A DNA stretch of 64,000 nucleotides from Vulcanimicrobium alpinum. GTDB lineage: Bacteria; Vulcanimicrobiota; Vulcanimicrobiia; Vulcanimicrobiales; Vulcanimicrobiaceae. The translations under genes were made by a program, and so were the position numbers. How positions within the stretch are numbered: the first letter of the stretch is position 1; each line of letters begins with the position of its first letter. Location of the stretch: positions 434,001 to 498,000 of the forward strand of contig NZ_AP025523.1 of the NCBI RefSeq assembly GCF_027923555.1. The letters run 5' to 3'. A model generated the notes under the pieces. It was not told where the DNA came from. It made no database searches and saw only the letters and a program-made list of their open reading frames with translations. Below are positions 26,961 to 37,786 of the stretch, piece by piece.

Positions 26961-27530
26961 ATGGGGCGTGAGGCGACGTGCGCATGCACCTGGGGCGACC
27001 GGCACGGCGCCGTGAAGGCGCTGCTGGAGTCGAGCGAACTGATCGTGCGCGGCGCGGTCAGCGCGAAGGTGCCGCTCGTGGCGCTGCGCCGCGTGCGCGT
27101 CGACGGCGAACTGCTGCGTTTCGACGTCGACGACACCGCGGTGAGCTTGGAGCTCGGCGCGCGTGCCGCCGCGTCGTGGGCGGCGAAGATCGCTGCGCCG
27201 GCGCCGTCGGTCGCGAAGAAACTCGGCCTGACGGCCGCGATGCGCGTGCGGCTGCTCAGCGGCGCCGACGAGGTGCTCGGCGACGCTCTCGCGGGGACGA
27301 CGCGCGTGTCGCGCGGCGCCTACGACTGCGCGCTCGCGCGCGTCGAGACGCTTGCGCAACTCGCGAAGCTGGATGTGGCGCCGGTCTGGGTCGTGTACCG
27401 CAAAGGTCGCGGTGGACCGGTCGGCGAGCAGGCCGTGCGCGATGCGCTGCGCGCCCGCGGGCTAATCGACGTCAAGACTGCGGCGGTCGATGAAGACTAT
27501 ACCGCGCTGAAGTTCGTCCGCCGAGCCTGA
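26961..27530 (+). CDS. DUF3052-like protein
   Basis: This 189-residue protein has no signal or membrane segment. The C-terminal half (KLGLTAAMRVRLLSGADEVL to WVVYRKG, AVRDALRARGLIDVK and ALKFVRR) resembles the DUF3052 pattern, in which a KLG...MRV strand and a 'GLVDxKVxAxDExWSALxFV' end are conserved. The first 85 residues are a separate, unrecognised region. The function is unknown. It begins 21 bp after the SDR stop and is probably in the same operon. Confidence 0.7.
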   Translation: MGREATCACTWGDRHGAVKALLESSELIVRGAVSAKVPLVALRRVRVDGELLRFDVDDTAVSLELGARAAASWAAKIAAPAPSVAKKLGLTAAMRVRLLSGADEVLGDALAGTTRVSRGAYDCALARVETLAQLAKLDVAPVWVVYRKGRGGPVGEQAVRDALRARGLIDVKTAAVDEDYTALKFVRRA

Positions 27531-27620
27531 CGCTGTTTCCGGCGCTGCGGAACTTGTTTTCACCGATCCTGCGGCGCTGGACACGGCATTTGCATTGCAG
27601 ACCGGGCGGAGACTGCCCGT

Positions 27621-27650
27621 TTGGACATTCGTTCCGTACTGTGGTAGACT
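27621..27650 (+). promoter_or_regulatory. Sigma70-type promoter for the DEAD-box helicase
   Basis: TTGGAC (27621-27626) and TAGACT (27645-27650) are separated by 18 bp. The predicted start near 27657 leaves a leader of about 80 nt before the ATG at 27737. The surrounding 206-bp gap (27531-27736) is otherwise empty and noticeably richer in A/T than coding DNA. Confidence 0.6.
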
Positions 27651-27736
27651 GGGGTGTCGCCACATCGGCGAGTACCTTTGCGCGATCTTTCGAAACACCG
27701 ACGATCGACCTCGCGCGCTCCGTTTCGAAAGAATCG

Positions 27737-28990
<1,254 letters not shown>

Positions 28991-29005
28991 GCGCTCGGAC
29001 GTGAG

Positions 29006-31513
29006 TCAGCCGGCGGCGATCGTGCGGACGCGGCCGGCGATTTCATCGGCGTAGCGCGCCGCGTCGTCGTCGGTGGTGCCTTCGGCCCAGATGTTCACCG
29101 ATGCATCGGTCGCATCGGGGAGGACGAGCACCCAGCCGCCGTTGCGCTCGAGCCGGACGCCGTCGAGCGTCTCGACCTTGCCGTTGCCGGCGTGCGCGGC
29201 TTCGTCGTGCAGCGAGCGCATCACCGCGCCCTTGCGGTCCCACGGACAGGCGACGACGCGCCCGGCGATGTGCCATTCCGGGAGCGTGGCGACAAGCTGC
29301 GAGAGCTTGCGCTGTTCCGCCGCGAGCAGTTCCATGATCTTCGCTGCCGCGTAGATCCCGTCGAACGCGGGCTGGAACTCCGGGAAGATCAGTTCGTAGT
29401 TCATCCCGCCCGCGAACGCGATCGACGGATCGCATTCCGCCAGACTCATCAGCGAGCGGCGGTCGCTGCGCGTGCGCACGATCGTCGCGCCGTTGTCGGC
29501 GGCGATGCGCTCGACGACCGAGGGGACCGTGAGCGGCAGGGCGATCCGCGCGCCCGGCTTCGACCGCGCGACGAGCAGCGTCAGCAGGGCCATCAGCCGG
29601 TTGCGCCCGATGATCGCGCCGGTGTCGTCGACGAGGATGACCGTCTCGCCGTCGGCGTCGATCAGCACGCCGAGGTTCGCTTCCAGCGAGCTGACCACGC
29701 TCGTGAGCTGCTGCAGATGCCGCTCGCGGTCATTGCGGAACGTGCGCACCTTCTCGGAATCGAAATACGCGTTGAGCGCGATCTGCTCGACGCCCAGCGT
29801 GCCGAGGATCTGCGGCAGGACGATCGAGGCATTGCCGAACGCGTAGTCGATCACGACCCGGAAGTTGGCGTCCTTGAGCGCTTTCGCGCCGAGCGATTCG
29901 ACGAACGCGCCGGAGTAGCGTTCGAGCGCGCGCGAGGGGAAGTCGAGCCGGCCGACCTCGTCCATCGGCGTGCGCCGGAAATCCTCGCGGAAGAAGAGGT
30001 TTTCGACCTTCCGTTCGGCGCCTTTCTCGATCCCGATCCCGGTGTGGTCGAAGAACTCGAATACCAGCGCGTTCGCGTCGTCGGGGGCAACGCGAACGTG
30101 CACGCCGCCGTCGCCGCCCACCCGTACCGCGTAGCGCGCGAGCGGCAGCGGATACGAACGCAGATCGAGCACGTTGATCCCGACGCTGAGGAGGCCGGAG
30201 ATCACGCAGCGGTTCATCACGCGCGACGCAGGGTGCGTGTCGCGGCTCGTCATCACCGTCTGCCCCGACTTCAGCGACGTTCCGAACGCCTGGCCGAGCT
30301 TCAGCGCGAATTCCGGCGTGATCTCGAGGTTCGCCAGACCGCTGATCCCCACCGATCCGAACAGCGAGCCCGGCCACTTCTGGCCGTAGATCAGCGACAT
30401 CGAGACGATCGAGCCGGCGTTGACCCACTTGTCGGGCCACAGCTTGAGGTGCGCGTTGACCGTCGAGCCGTGTCCGAGCGTGCAGCCGCGGCCGATCACG
30501 CTCGCTTCCTGCACGGTCGCGCGGCGTTCGATCGTGTTGCGGTCGGCGACGGTGCAGTCGTTGAGCGACGCCTCCTCGCCGACGTAGCAGTCTTCCCACA
30601 GCACGCTGCGCGTGATCGCGGCGTTGCGCTCGACGATCGAGTGGTCGCCGACCACCGCCGGTCCGACGATCGTTGCGCCGGCGCCGACCCGGACCTCGCG
30701 ACCGAGCACGACGGGCCCTTCGATATGCGCCTGCGGGTCGATCGTCGTCCCTTCGCCCGCCCACACGCCGGGCCGCACTTCGTCGCCGGAGAACGAGATC
30801 GCGACTTTCCGTTCGATCGCGTCATAGTTGGCCTGCTGGTACTGTTCGAGGTTGCCGATGTCGGTCCAATAGGTGTCGAACACCCAGCCGCCCAGCTTCT
30901 TGCCTTCGTGCAGCATGCGCGGAAAGAGATCTTTCGAGAAATCGTAGATCTTGCCGCGTTCCATCAGGTCGAGGATCCCGGGCTCGAGCACGTAGATCCC
31001 GGTGTTGATCGTGTCGGAGAACACCTCGCCCCACGACGGCTTCTCGAGGAAGCGCACGATGCGTCCGTCCTCGCCGGTCACGACGACGCCGAACTCCAGC
31101 GGGTTGGTGACGCGTTGCAGCGCGATCGTGACGTCGTTCTTCTGCTCTTTGTGATGGCGGACGAGCGCCGAGAGGTCGACGTCGGTGAGCGCATCGCCGC
31201 TGATGATGAGAAACGTGTCGCCGGCGAGCAGATCGTTCGCCATCTTCACCGCGCCCGCGGTCCCCAGAGGCGTGTCTTCGACGACGTAGTGCATGGTGAC
31301 GCCGTTGGCGCTGCCGTCCCCGAACCAGGCTTCGATCTCGTCGGCAAGATAGTGCAGCGTCGCGACGATCTCGCCGAACCCGTGCGCGCTCAGCAGGTTG
31401 ACGATGTGTTCCATCACCGGGATCCCGGCGACGGGCGCAAGCGGCTTGGGTCGGCGCGAGGTCAGGGGACGAAGGCGCGAACCCTCGCCGCCCGCCATCA
31501 AGACTGCTTTCAC
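29006..31513 (-). CDS. Fused sugar-1-phosphate nucleotidyltransferase / phosphomannomutase-like protein
   Basis: The GTG at 31513 overlaps malQ (GTGA) and gives 835 residues in three domains. Residues 1-230 are a nucleotidyltransferase (KAVLMAGGEGSRLRPLTSRR, FLIISGDALTDVDLS). Residues about 245-370 are left-handed beta-helix hexapeptides (VVLGREVRVGAGATIVGPAV). Residues about 375-835 are a phosphohexomutase-like domain with the phospho-Ser segment TSRDTHPASRVMNRCV and VLVDDTGAIIGRN-like metal loops (ILVDDTGAIIG). Proteins of this architecture are annotated as mannose-1-phosphate guanylyltransferase/phosphomannomutase, which would make GDP-mannose from mannose-6-phosphate. The mutase metal loop is atypical, so that half may be regulatory. 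It is last in the glucan operon. Confidence 0.88.
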   Translation of the reverse strand: MKAVLMAGGEGSRLRPLTSRRPKPLAPVAGIPVMEHIVNLLSAHGFGEIVATLHYLADEIEAWFGDGSANGVTMHYVVEDTPLGTAGAVKMANDLLAGDTFLIISGDALTDVDLSALVRHHKEQKNDVTIALQRVTNPLEFGVVVTGEDGRIVRFLEKPSWGEVFSDTINTGIYVLEPGILDLMERGKIYDFSKDLFPRMLHEGKKLGGWVFDTYWTDIGNLEQYQQANYDAIERKVAISFSGDEVRPGVWAGEGTTIDPQAHIEGPVVLGREVRVGAGATIVGPAVVGDHSIVERNAAITRSVLWEDCYVGEEASLNDCTVADRNTIERRATVQEASVIGRGCTLGHGSTVNAHLKLWPDKWVNAGSIVSMSLIYGQKWPGSLFGSVGISGLANLEITPEFALKLGQAFGTSLKSGQTVMTSRDTHPASRVMNRCVISGLLSVGINVLDLRSYPLPLARYAVRVGGDGGVHVRVAPDDANALVFEFFDHTGIGIEKGAERKVENLFFREDFRRTPMDEVGRLDFPSRALERYSGAFVESLGAKALKDANFRVVIDYAFGNASIVLPQILGTLGVEQIALNAYFDSEKVRTFRNDRERHLQQLTSVVSSLEANLGVLIDADGETVILVDDTGAIIGRNRLMALLTLLVARSKPGARIALPLTVPSVVERIAADNGATIVRTRSDRRSLMSLAECDPSIAFAGGMNYELIFPEFQPAFDGIYAAAKIMELLAAEQRKLSQLVATLPEWHIAGRVVACPWDRKGAVMRSLHDEAAHAGNGKVETLDGVRLERNGGWVLVLPDATDASVNIWAEGTTDDDAARYADEIAGRVRTIAAG

Positions 31514-33534
31514 GGTACCCTCGGTCGCATCTGCGCGAGCGTGGTGCAGAGCCGGCGCAGGCGCTCGTCCGACGCCAGCGAGTCGACGTCCGTGCCGAGT
31601 TTCCGGCGCCAGTTTGGGTATTGGTGGGAGGTCCCCGGGACGTTCACCGGCATGCGTTCGCCCAGGATGTCGTCGAGTTGTGCCATCACGATAGCACACG
31701 GCGCGGCGGCGAGGTAGCGGTTCGCCGCGATCACGACGGCGATCTCGTCGTCGCATTGCGCGGGATCGAGATCGCCGTGCGCGATCAACGCGTCGAGCAG
31801 CGCGTCGCGGTCGCGCTCGCGGGCCGCATACTCCGCGTCGAGCGGCGTCTCGAGGAATCCGAGCCGGTCGCGCAACCCGAGATCTTCACCGTGCAGCCAT
31901 GCGGGGATCGTCGCGAGATCGTGTGTCCCCGATGCGGCGAGCGCGAGTGCTGGGTACGCTTCGGGCGGGATGAACGCGCCGTCGAGCGTCCGTTCGAAGA
32001 GCAGGATGCGATACGAGAGGATGCCGGTCGCTTCCATCTGGTCGCGAAAGCCCTCGGGGACGGTCCCGAGATCTTCGCCGATCACCACGCAGCGCTCGCG
32101 CACGCTCGCGAGCGCGACGATCCCGCGCAGATCGTCCAGCGGATACGCGACGTAGGTTCCGGTGCGCGCGCCCGCGCCGCGCGGGATCCAGTAGAGCCGC
32201 GCGAGCGAGAAGGCGTGATCGATACGCAGGGCGCCGGCGTCGCGGCAGTTGGCCTGCAGCAGCGCGAGCAGTCCGAGATAACCGTCGCGGCCCAGTTCGC
32301 CCGGATGCGGCGGCGGCAGGCCCCAGTCCTGACCGAGCGTGTTGAGGACGTCGGGCGGCGCGCCGACGGAGACGCCGGGGACGTAGGTGCCGGCGTCGGC
32401 CCAGACATCGGCGGCGTTCGCGTCGACGCCGACGGCGAGATCGCGATAGAGCCGCACGCCGTGCTTGGCGGCGTCGCGCGCGACGGCGGCGAGTTGTTCG
32501 GCCGCCAGCCACTGCAGGTACATCGCGAACTGCACCTCGTCGGACTCGGCGGCGGCGAACAGCGCGACGTCGGGCGCATCGGGGCTGTGGTAGGGTGGCG
32601 GCCACGCGGCCAGGCTGCGCCCGAAGCGCGCCGCGAGCACGTCGAACGTCGCGAACCGGCGCAGCGCCTCACCGCGCTCGACACACCAAGCAAGGAACGC
32701 ATAGCGCCGCGTCTCGTCGCGCTCCAAGACCGCGAAGCATGCGCGCAACGCTTCGTCTTTCATCGCCGCGACGCCGGCGTAGTCGACGTCGCCCGCCGCG
32801 CGCAGACGCGCCTGCCGCTGCGCGCGCGCAGGGTCGGCGAGCAGCGCGGCGACGGACGGGTCGCGCGCCTCGGGCACCTCGTCGACCGCGATGCACAGCC
32901 AGTTGAGCCAGCGCCGCGACGAGGCCGAGTATGGGCTCGCGGCGTCGGGATCGCCGCGAAACGATGCGTGCAGCGGGTTGATTCCGACATACGATGCGCC
33001 GCGCTCGCCGAGCAGCGCGCAGACCGCGCGCAAGTCGGCGAAGTCGCCGACCCCGTCGTTGCGTTCGGAACGCAGCGTGTAGAGCTGCAGCGCGATCCCC
33101 CACGTGCGGCCGCTCGGAGGGTACGCATGCTCCGGCACGACGGTCACGTGCGCCGTCGCGTCGGCGAACGCGGCGACGGTGAAGTCGATCCGGTGAATCC
33201 CCAGCGGCACCGTCGCTGGGATCGTGACGCGGCGCGTATCGAAGGTCACGTCGCCGGGTTCGGTCGCGACGACCGGTGCGTCGCGCAGTGCGAGCTCGCC
33301 GCGCTCTGTCGAACCGTCCTCGCGCACGAGCGTCCAGCGCAGCGTCTCCGGCCAGCTGATCTGCGGCAGCGTGACGTCGAGCGTCACCGGCTCGCCCTCG
33401 CGGACCGTACGGACCGGCGGCGTGACGGGGTGCGCCTGCGCGTCGACGAGCCTCTCGAACTGCGCGACGGTCTCGGGCGGGGCCGCGCGCCGCGTCCCCA
33501 GCGCGTCGACGTACTCGCGTGCGACCAGCGTCAC
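31510..33534 (-). CDS. malQ: 4-alpha-glucanotransferase (GH77, amylomaltase)
   Basis: The GTG at 33534 overlaps glgX (GTGA) and gives 674 residues. The N-terminal 120 residues form a beta-rich extension. The GH77 barrel shows RTWGIALQLYTLRSERNDGV, the nucleophile in ALRIDHAFSL, the acid/base in CVVIGEDLGTVPEGF and the third carboxylate in SGTHDLATIPAW. C-terminal VNVPGTSHQYPNWRRKL is also diagnostic. The enzyme moves maltosyl or longer units between alpha-1,4-glucans in the cytoplasm. It sits between glgX and the sugar-nucleotidyltransferase, both coupled. Confidence 0.93.
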   Translation of the reverse strand: MTLVAREYVDALGTRRAAPPETVAQFERLVDAQAHPVTPPVRTVREGEPVTLDVTLPQISWPETLRWTLVREDGSTERGELALRDAPVVATEPGDVTFDTRRVTIPATVPLGIHRIDFTVAAFADATAHVTVVPEHAYPPSGRTWGIALQLYTLRSERNDGVGDFADLRAVCALLGERGASYVGINPLHASFRGDPDAASPYSASSRRWLNWLCIAVDEVPEARDPSVAALLADPARAQRQARLRAAGDVDYAGVAAMKDEALRACFAVLERDETRRYAFLAWCVERGEALRRFATFDVLAARFGRSLAAWPPPYHSPDAPDVALFAAAESDEVQFAMYLQWLAAEQLAAVARDAAKHGVRLYRDLAVGVDANAADVWADAGTYVPGVSVGAPPDVLNTLGQDWGLPPPHPGELGRDGYLGLLALLQANCRDAGALRIDHAFSLARLYWIPRGAGARTGTYVAYPLDDLRGIVALASVRERCVVIGEDLGTVPEGFRDQMEATGILSYRILLFERTLDGAFIPPEAYPALALAASGTHDLATIPAWLHGEDLGLRDRLGFLETPLDAEYAARERDRDALLDALIAHGDLDPAQCDDEIAVVIAANRYLAAAPCAIVMAQLDDILGERMPVNVPGTSHQYPNWRRKLGTDVDSLASDERLRRLCTTLAQMRPRVP

Positions 33535-35612
33535 CGCACGCTTCCGGCGAACACCGCGAGCGAGCGCGAGATCATCGGATACTCCACCACGGCGTCCACC
33601 GGGACGCCGCGGCGCACGCCGCCCTCGATCGCGGTGTCGAGCACCAGCGACCACGAGATGCGGCGGTGCGATTCCGGGAGCGTGAACGTCACGTCGTCGG
33701 GCGACGCGTTCATCGCGACGAACAGCATCGGGCGCGCACCCAAGAAGAAGCCGATCGTGCGGTGGTCGGAGCCCCAGTCGCCGTTCTCCATCTCGGCGCC
33801 GTCGGGCCGGATCCACGCGATGTCTTTGCGGCCGCTCGCGTCGATCGGCGCGCCGCGGTAGAACGCGTCGCGTTCGAACGCCGGGTGACCGCCGCGCAGC
33901 CGCAGCAGCGTCTTCACGAAGTCCGCAAGCGCGAGATCGTGCGGGCTGAGCGCGCTCCAGTCGACCCACGAGATCTCGTTGTCCTGGCAGTACGCATTGT
34001 TGTTGCCGCGCTGGGTGCGGCCGTGCTCGTCGCCGGCGAGGATCAGCGGGACGCCGAGCGAGAGCAGCAGCGTCGCGAAGTAGTTGCGCTTCTGGCGCTC
34101 GCGCAGGGTGACGATCTCGTCGTCGCCGGTCGCGCCTTCGGCGCCGCAATTCCAGCTCAAGTTGTCGTCGGCGCCGTCACGGTTGCCTTCGTGATTTGCC
34201 TCGTTGTGCTTGTGGTTGTACGAGACCAGATCGGTGAGCGTGAAGCCGTCGTGCACGGTGACGAAGTTGACGCTCGATCGCGGCCGCCGGCCCTGATGTT
34301 CGAACAGGTCCGACGAGCCCGCCAACCGCGATGCGAGCTCGGGGAGCACGCCGAGATCGCCGCGCCAGAAGCGCCTCACCGTATCGCGGTACTTGCCGTT
34401 CCATTCGGACCAGCCCGGCGGAAAATTCCCCAATTGGTAGCCGCCCAAGCCGACGTCCCACGGTTCGGAGATGAGCTTGACCCGCGAGAGCACCGGGTCT
34501 TGCGCGAGCGCTTTGAAGAACGCCGCGTCGCGCGCGTAGCCGTGGTTCTCGCGCGCCAGCGCCGGTGCGAGATCGAACCGGAAGCCGTCGACGTGCATCT
34601 CCTCGGCCCAGTAGCGCAGCGAGTCGGTCACGAGCTGGAGCACGCGCGGGTGACGCACGTCGAGCGTGTTGCCGGTGCCCGTCATGTCGTCGTAGTAGCG
34701 CGGATCTTCGGCGAGCCGGTAGTATGTCGCGTTGTCGATCCCCTTGAACGAAAGCGTCGGACCGAGGTGATTCCCCTCCGCGGTGTGGTTGTACACCACG
34801 TCGAGCACGACTTCGATCCCCGCCTCGTGCAGGTGCTTCACCATCGTCTTGAACTCGTTCGGATCGCCCAGCAGATAGCGCGGTTCCGGCGCGAAGAAGC
34901 CGATTGAATTGTAACCCCAGTAGTTGCGCAGCTTCTGCTCGACGAGCCGGCGGTCGTCGATGAAGGCGTGCACGGGGAGCAGTTCGAGCGTGGTGACGCC
35001 GAGGTCGTGGAGGTAGCCGACGACCGCCGACGTTGCCAGCCCGGCAAACGTCCCGCGCAGCGCGTGCGGCACGGCGGGATGCGCGACGGTGAACCCGCGC
35101 GCGTGCACTTCGTAGAAGACGGTACGCGTCCAGGGCACGCTCGGTCGCTGGTCGTTCCCCCACGTGAACGCGCTCTCGACGACGACGCACTTGGGCATCC
35201 CGCCCGCGTTGTCGCGCCGGTCGAACGAGAGGTCTTCGCGATGCGAGCCGATGCGGTAGCCGTAGTGCGCGTCGCTCCAGCGCAGACTCCCCGAGAGCGC
35301 CTTCGCGTAGGGATCGAGCAGCAGCTTGTGATGGTTGAAGCGGTGGCCGCGCGCGGGATCGTACGGGCCGTAGACGCGATAGCCGTACAGCATCCCGGGC
35401 CGCGCGTCGGCGAGATACCCGTGCCACACCTCGTCGGTGTACTCGGGGAGCGCGATCCGTTCGAGCTCGCGACGGCCGCGCGCGTCGAAGACGCACAGTT
35501 CGACCTTTTCCGCGTGGGCGCTGAAGAGCGCGAAGTTGACGCCCTTGCCGTCCCACGTGGCGCCGAGCGGATAGGGCAGTCCCGCCTCGACGCGTCGCCG
35601 GGCTGCGATCAC
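33531..35612 (-). CDS. glgX: Glycogen debranching enzyme (GH13, isoamylase type)
   Basis: The GTG at 35612 overlaps glgB (GTGA) and gives 693 residues. It opens with a CBM48-type region (PYPLGATWDGKGVNFALFSA). The GH13 barrel has VVLDVVYNHTAEGN, the nucleophile HVDGFRFDLAPALAR, the acid LISEPWDVGLGGYQLG and the third Asp in VTVHDGFTLTDLVSYN. QRGNNNAYCQDNEISWVDW is typical of GlgX/TreX. It hydrolyses alpha-1,6 branches of glycogen or limit dextrins. A second, unrelated debranching enzyme (GDE type) lies at 42029-43936. Confidence 0.95.
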   Translation of the reverse strand: MIAARRRVEAGLPYPLGATWDGKGVNFALFSAHAEKVELCVFDARGRRELERIALPEYTDEVWHGYLADARPGMLYGYRVYGPYDPARGHRFNHHKLLLDPYAKALSGSLRWSDAHYGYRIGSHREDLSFDRRDNAGGMPKCVVVESAFTWGNDQRPSVPWTRTVFYEVHARGFTVAHPAVPHALRGTFAGLATSAVVGYLHDLGVTTLELLPVHAFIDDRRLVEQKLRNYWGYNSIGFFAPEPRYLLGDPNEFKTMVKHLHEAGIEVVLDVVYNHTAEGNHLGPTLSFKGIDNATYYRLAEDPRYYDDMTGTGNTLDVRHPRVLQLVTDSLRYWAEEMHVDGFRFDLAPALARENHGYARDAAFFKALAQDPVLSRVKLISEPWDVGLGGYQLGNFPPGWSEWNGKYRDTVRRFWRGDLGVLPELASRLAGSSDLFEHQGRRPRSSVNFVTVHDGFTLTDLVSYNHKHNEANHEGNRDGADDNLSWNCGAEGATGDDEIVTLRERQKRNYFATLLLSLGVPLILAGDEHGRTQRGNNNAYCQDNEISWVDWSALSPHDLALADFVKTLLRLRGGHPAFERDAFYRGAPIDASGRKDIAWIRPDGAEMENGDWGSDHRTIGFFLGARPMLFVAMNASPDDVTFTLPESHRRISWSLVLDTAIEGGVRRGVPVDAVVEYPMISRSLAVFAGSVR

Positions 35613-37786
35613 GGTGCGAGCCAGAGGGCGGAGAGCGCGGGCACGGTGAGCTCGAGCGACTGCGGTTTGCCGTGCGCGGGACGATCGTCGGCCTCGACGG
35701 CGCCGCCGTTCCCGGTATCCCCGCCGCCGTACACCGCCGCGTCGGTGTTGAGCACTTCCGCGTAGCGCGCCCGCCGCGGAACGCCAAGACGATAGCGGTG
35801 ATGCGTCGCGCCGCTGAAATTGCAGACGCACACCAGGTGCCCGTCGCGCCGTTCGTCCCAGCGGATGAACGCGACGACCCCGTTGCGCGCGTCGTCGTAG
35901 GCGAGCCACTCGAAGCCGTCGGGCTCGGCATCGCGCTGGTGCAGGGGGGCGCGCTCGCGCGCGAGCCGGTTGAGGTCGGTGACGAGCAGCTGCATCCCCG
36001 CGTGCTCGGCGGCGCGCGTGAGGTGCCAGTCGAGCGAGGCTTGCGCGCGCCACTCGCCGCGCTGCGCGAACTCGCCGCCGGCGAAGAGCAGTTTCTTGCC
36101 CGGATGCGCCCACATCAGGCCGTACAGCAGACGTACGCTGGCGAACTGCGCCGCTTCGGGCCCCGGCATCCGCCCGAGCAGGCTGCGTTTGCCGTGCACG
36201 ACTTCATCGTGCGAGAGCGGCAGCACGAAGTTCTCGCTGAACGCGTAGATCAAGCCGAACGAGATCTCGCCGAGATGGTAGCCGCGATAGAGCGGATCGC
36301 GTTCCATGAACTTCAGCGTGTCGTGCATCCAGCCCATGTTCCACTTGTAGCCGAAGCCCAAGCCGCCGTGGTCGACGGGAACGGTGACGCCGGGCCACGC
36401 CGTCGACTCCTCGGCGAAGGTCGCGATCCCCGGGACCTCGCCGTAGAGTGTGGTGTTGAGACGGCGCAGGAACGCCACCGCTTCGAGGTTTTCGCGTCCG
36501 CCGTACACGTTGGGAACCCATTCCCCTTCGTTGCGCGAATAATCACGGTACAGGATCGAGGCGACCGCGTCCACGCGCAGCCCGTCGATGTGGAACTCAC
36601 GCAGCCAGTAGAGCGCCGAGGCGATCAAAAAGTTCGCGACCTCGCCGCGCCCTAGGTTGAAGACGTACGTCCCCCACTCGGCGTGATAGCCTTCGCGCGC
36701 GTCGGCGTGCTCGTAGAGCGGCGTTCCGTCGAAGCGCGCCAGACCGTGCGCATCGGTGGGAAAGTGGCCCGGCACCCAGTCCAGGATGACGCCGAGCCCG
36801 GCACGGTGCGCGGCGTCGACGAACGCGCGGAACTCGTCGGGCTCGCCGAACCGGCTCGTCGGCGCGAACCATCCGGTGGTCTGATATCCCCAGCTCAGAT
36901 CGAACGGATGCTCCGTCACCGGTAGCAGCTCGATGTGCGTGAAGCCCAGGCCGCGCACGTAGGGGATCAGTTCGTCGGCGAGCTCGCGGTAGGTGAGAAA
37001 GCGATCGTGTTCCTCGGGAACGCGTTTCCACGAACCGAGGTGGACTTCGTAGATCTGGATCGGCGCGTCGCGCTGCTGTTTGGGCCCGCGTTCGCGCATC
37101 CAGGCCTCGTCGCGCCAAACGTACCGCGACTCGGCCGTCACGATCGACGCATTCGCCGGCCGTTTCTCGCTGCGGAACGCGAACGGGTCGGCATGCAGCG
37201 GCAGCAATCCGCCGCGCGCGCCGAGCAGCTCGTACTTGTAGCGCGCGCCCTCGCCCACGCCGGGCAGGAAGATCTCCCACACGCCGACCTCGCGCCGCAG
37301 GCGCATCGGGTGCGCGCGTCCGTCCCACGCGTTCCAATCCCCGACGACGCTGACGCGGCGCGCATTCGGCGCCCACACGGCGAAACGCGTCCCCGCGACG
37401 CCGTCGATCGTCTGCGGATGCGCGCCGAGGACGCGGTAGAGCTCGCGGTGGTCGCCTTGACCGATAAGCCAGAGATCGAAATCGGAGAGCAGGGTGCCGA
37501 AGCGGTACGGATCTTCGATCGTCTGCGATTCGCCGCGATCGTCGTCGATGCGCAGGCGGTAGTGCGGCGGCGCCGTGACGACGTACGCTTCGAACAGCCC
37601 CGCGTCGTCGACGAGCTCCGCGTCGGCGAGCTGCGCGCCGCCCGCGTCGACGACGCGCACGCGCCGCGCGCGGGGCAGCATCGCGCGGATGACGGTCCCG
37701 GTCCCCAGCGTGTGCGGTCCCAAGATGGCGAACGGATCGCCGTTGGTGCCCTGCACCACGGCCGCGAGCCGCGCGTCGACCTTCAC
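35609..37786 (-). CDS. glgB: 1,4-alpha-glucan branching enzyme (GH13)
   Basis: The GTG at 37786 overlaps the upstream oxidoreductase (GTGA) and gives 725 residues, the standard length. It carries both N-terminal CBM48 modules (GDPFAILGPHT, GTRFAVWAPNARRVSVVGDW), then YEVHLGSWKR. The GH13 residues lie in HIDGLRVDAVASILYRDYSR (nucleophile Asp), IATFAEESTAWPGV (Glu) and PLSHDEVVHGK (Asp). It forms alpha-1,6 branches in glycogen. No glgA or glgC lies in this window, so the polymerising genes must be elsewhere. Confidence 0.96.
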   Translation of the reverse strand: MKVDARLAAVVQGTNGDPFAILGPHTLGTGTVIRAMLPRARRVRVVDAGGAQLADAELVDDAGLFEAYVVTAPPHYRLRIDDDRGESQTIEDPYRFGTLLSDFDLWLIGQGDHRELYRVLGAHPQTIDGVAGTRFAVWAPNARRVSVVGDWNAWDGRAHPMRLRREVGVWEIFLPGVGEGARYKYELLGARGGLLPLHADPFAFRSEKRPANASIVTAESRYVWRDEAWMRERGPKQQRDAPIQIYEVHLGSWKRVPEEHDRFLTYRELADELIPYVRGLGFTHIELLPVTEHPFDLSWGYQTTGWFAPTSRFGEPDEFRAFVDAAHRAGLGVILDWVPGHFPTDAHGLARFDGTPLYEHADAREGYHAEWGTYVFNLGRGEVANFLIASALYWLREFHIDGLRVDAVASILYRDYSRNEGEWVPNVYGGRENLEAVAFLRRLNTTLYGEVPGIATFAEESTAWPGVTVPVDHGGLGFGYKWNMGWMHDTLKFMERDPLYRGYHLGEISFGLIYAFSENFVLPLSHDEVVHGKRSLLGRMPGPEAAQFASVRLLYGLMWAHPGKKLLFAGGEFAQRGEWRAQASLDWHLTRAAEHAGMQLLVTDLNRLARERAPLHQRDAEPDGFEWLAYDDARNGVVAFIRWDERRDGHLVCVCNFSGATHHRYRLGVPRRARYAEVLNTDAAVYGGGDTGNGGAVEADDRPAHGKPQSLELTVPALSALWLAP

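Noticed and set aside
29192-31717. A 841-codon plus-strand open frame opposite the nucleotidyltransferase/mutase gene
   Set aside because: It has no recognisable domains and covers genes with full motifs on the minus strand.
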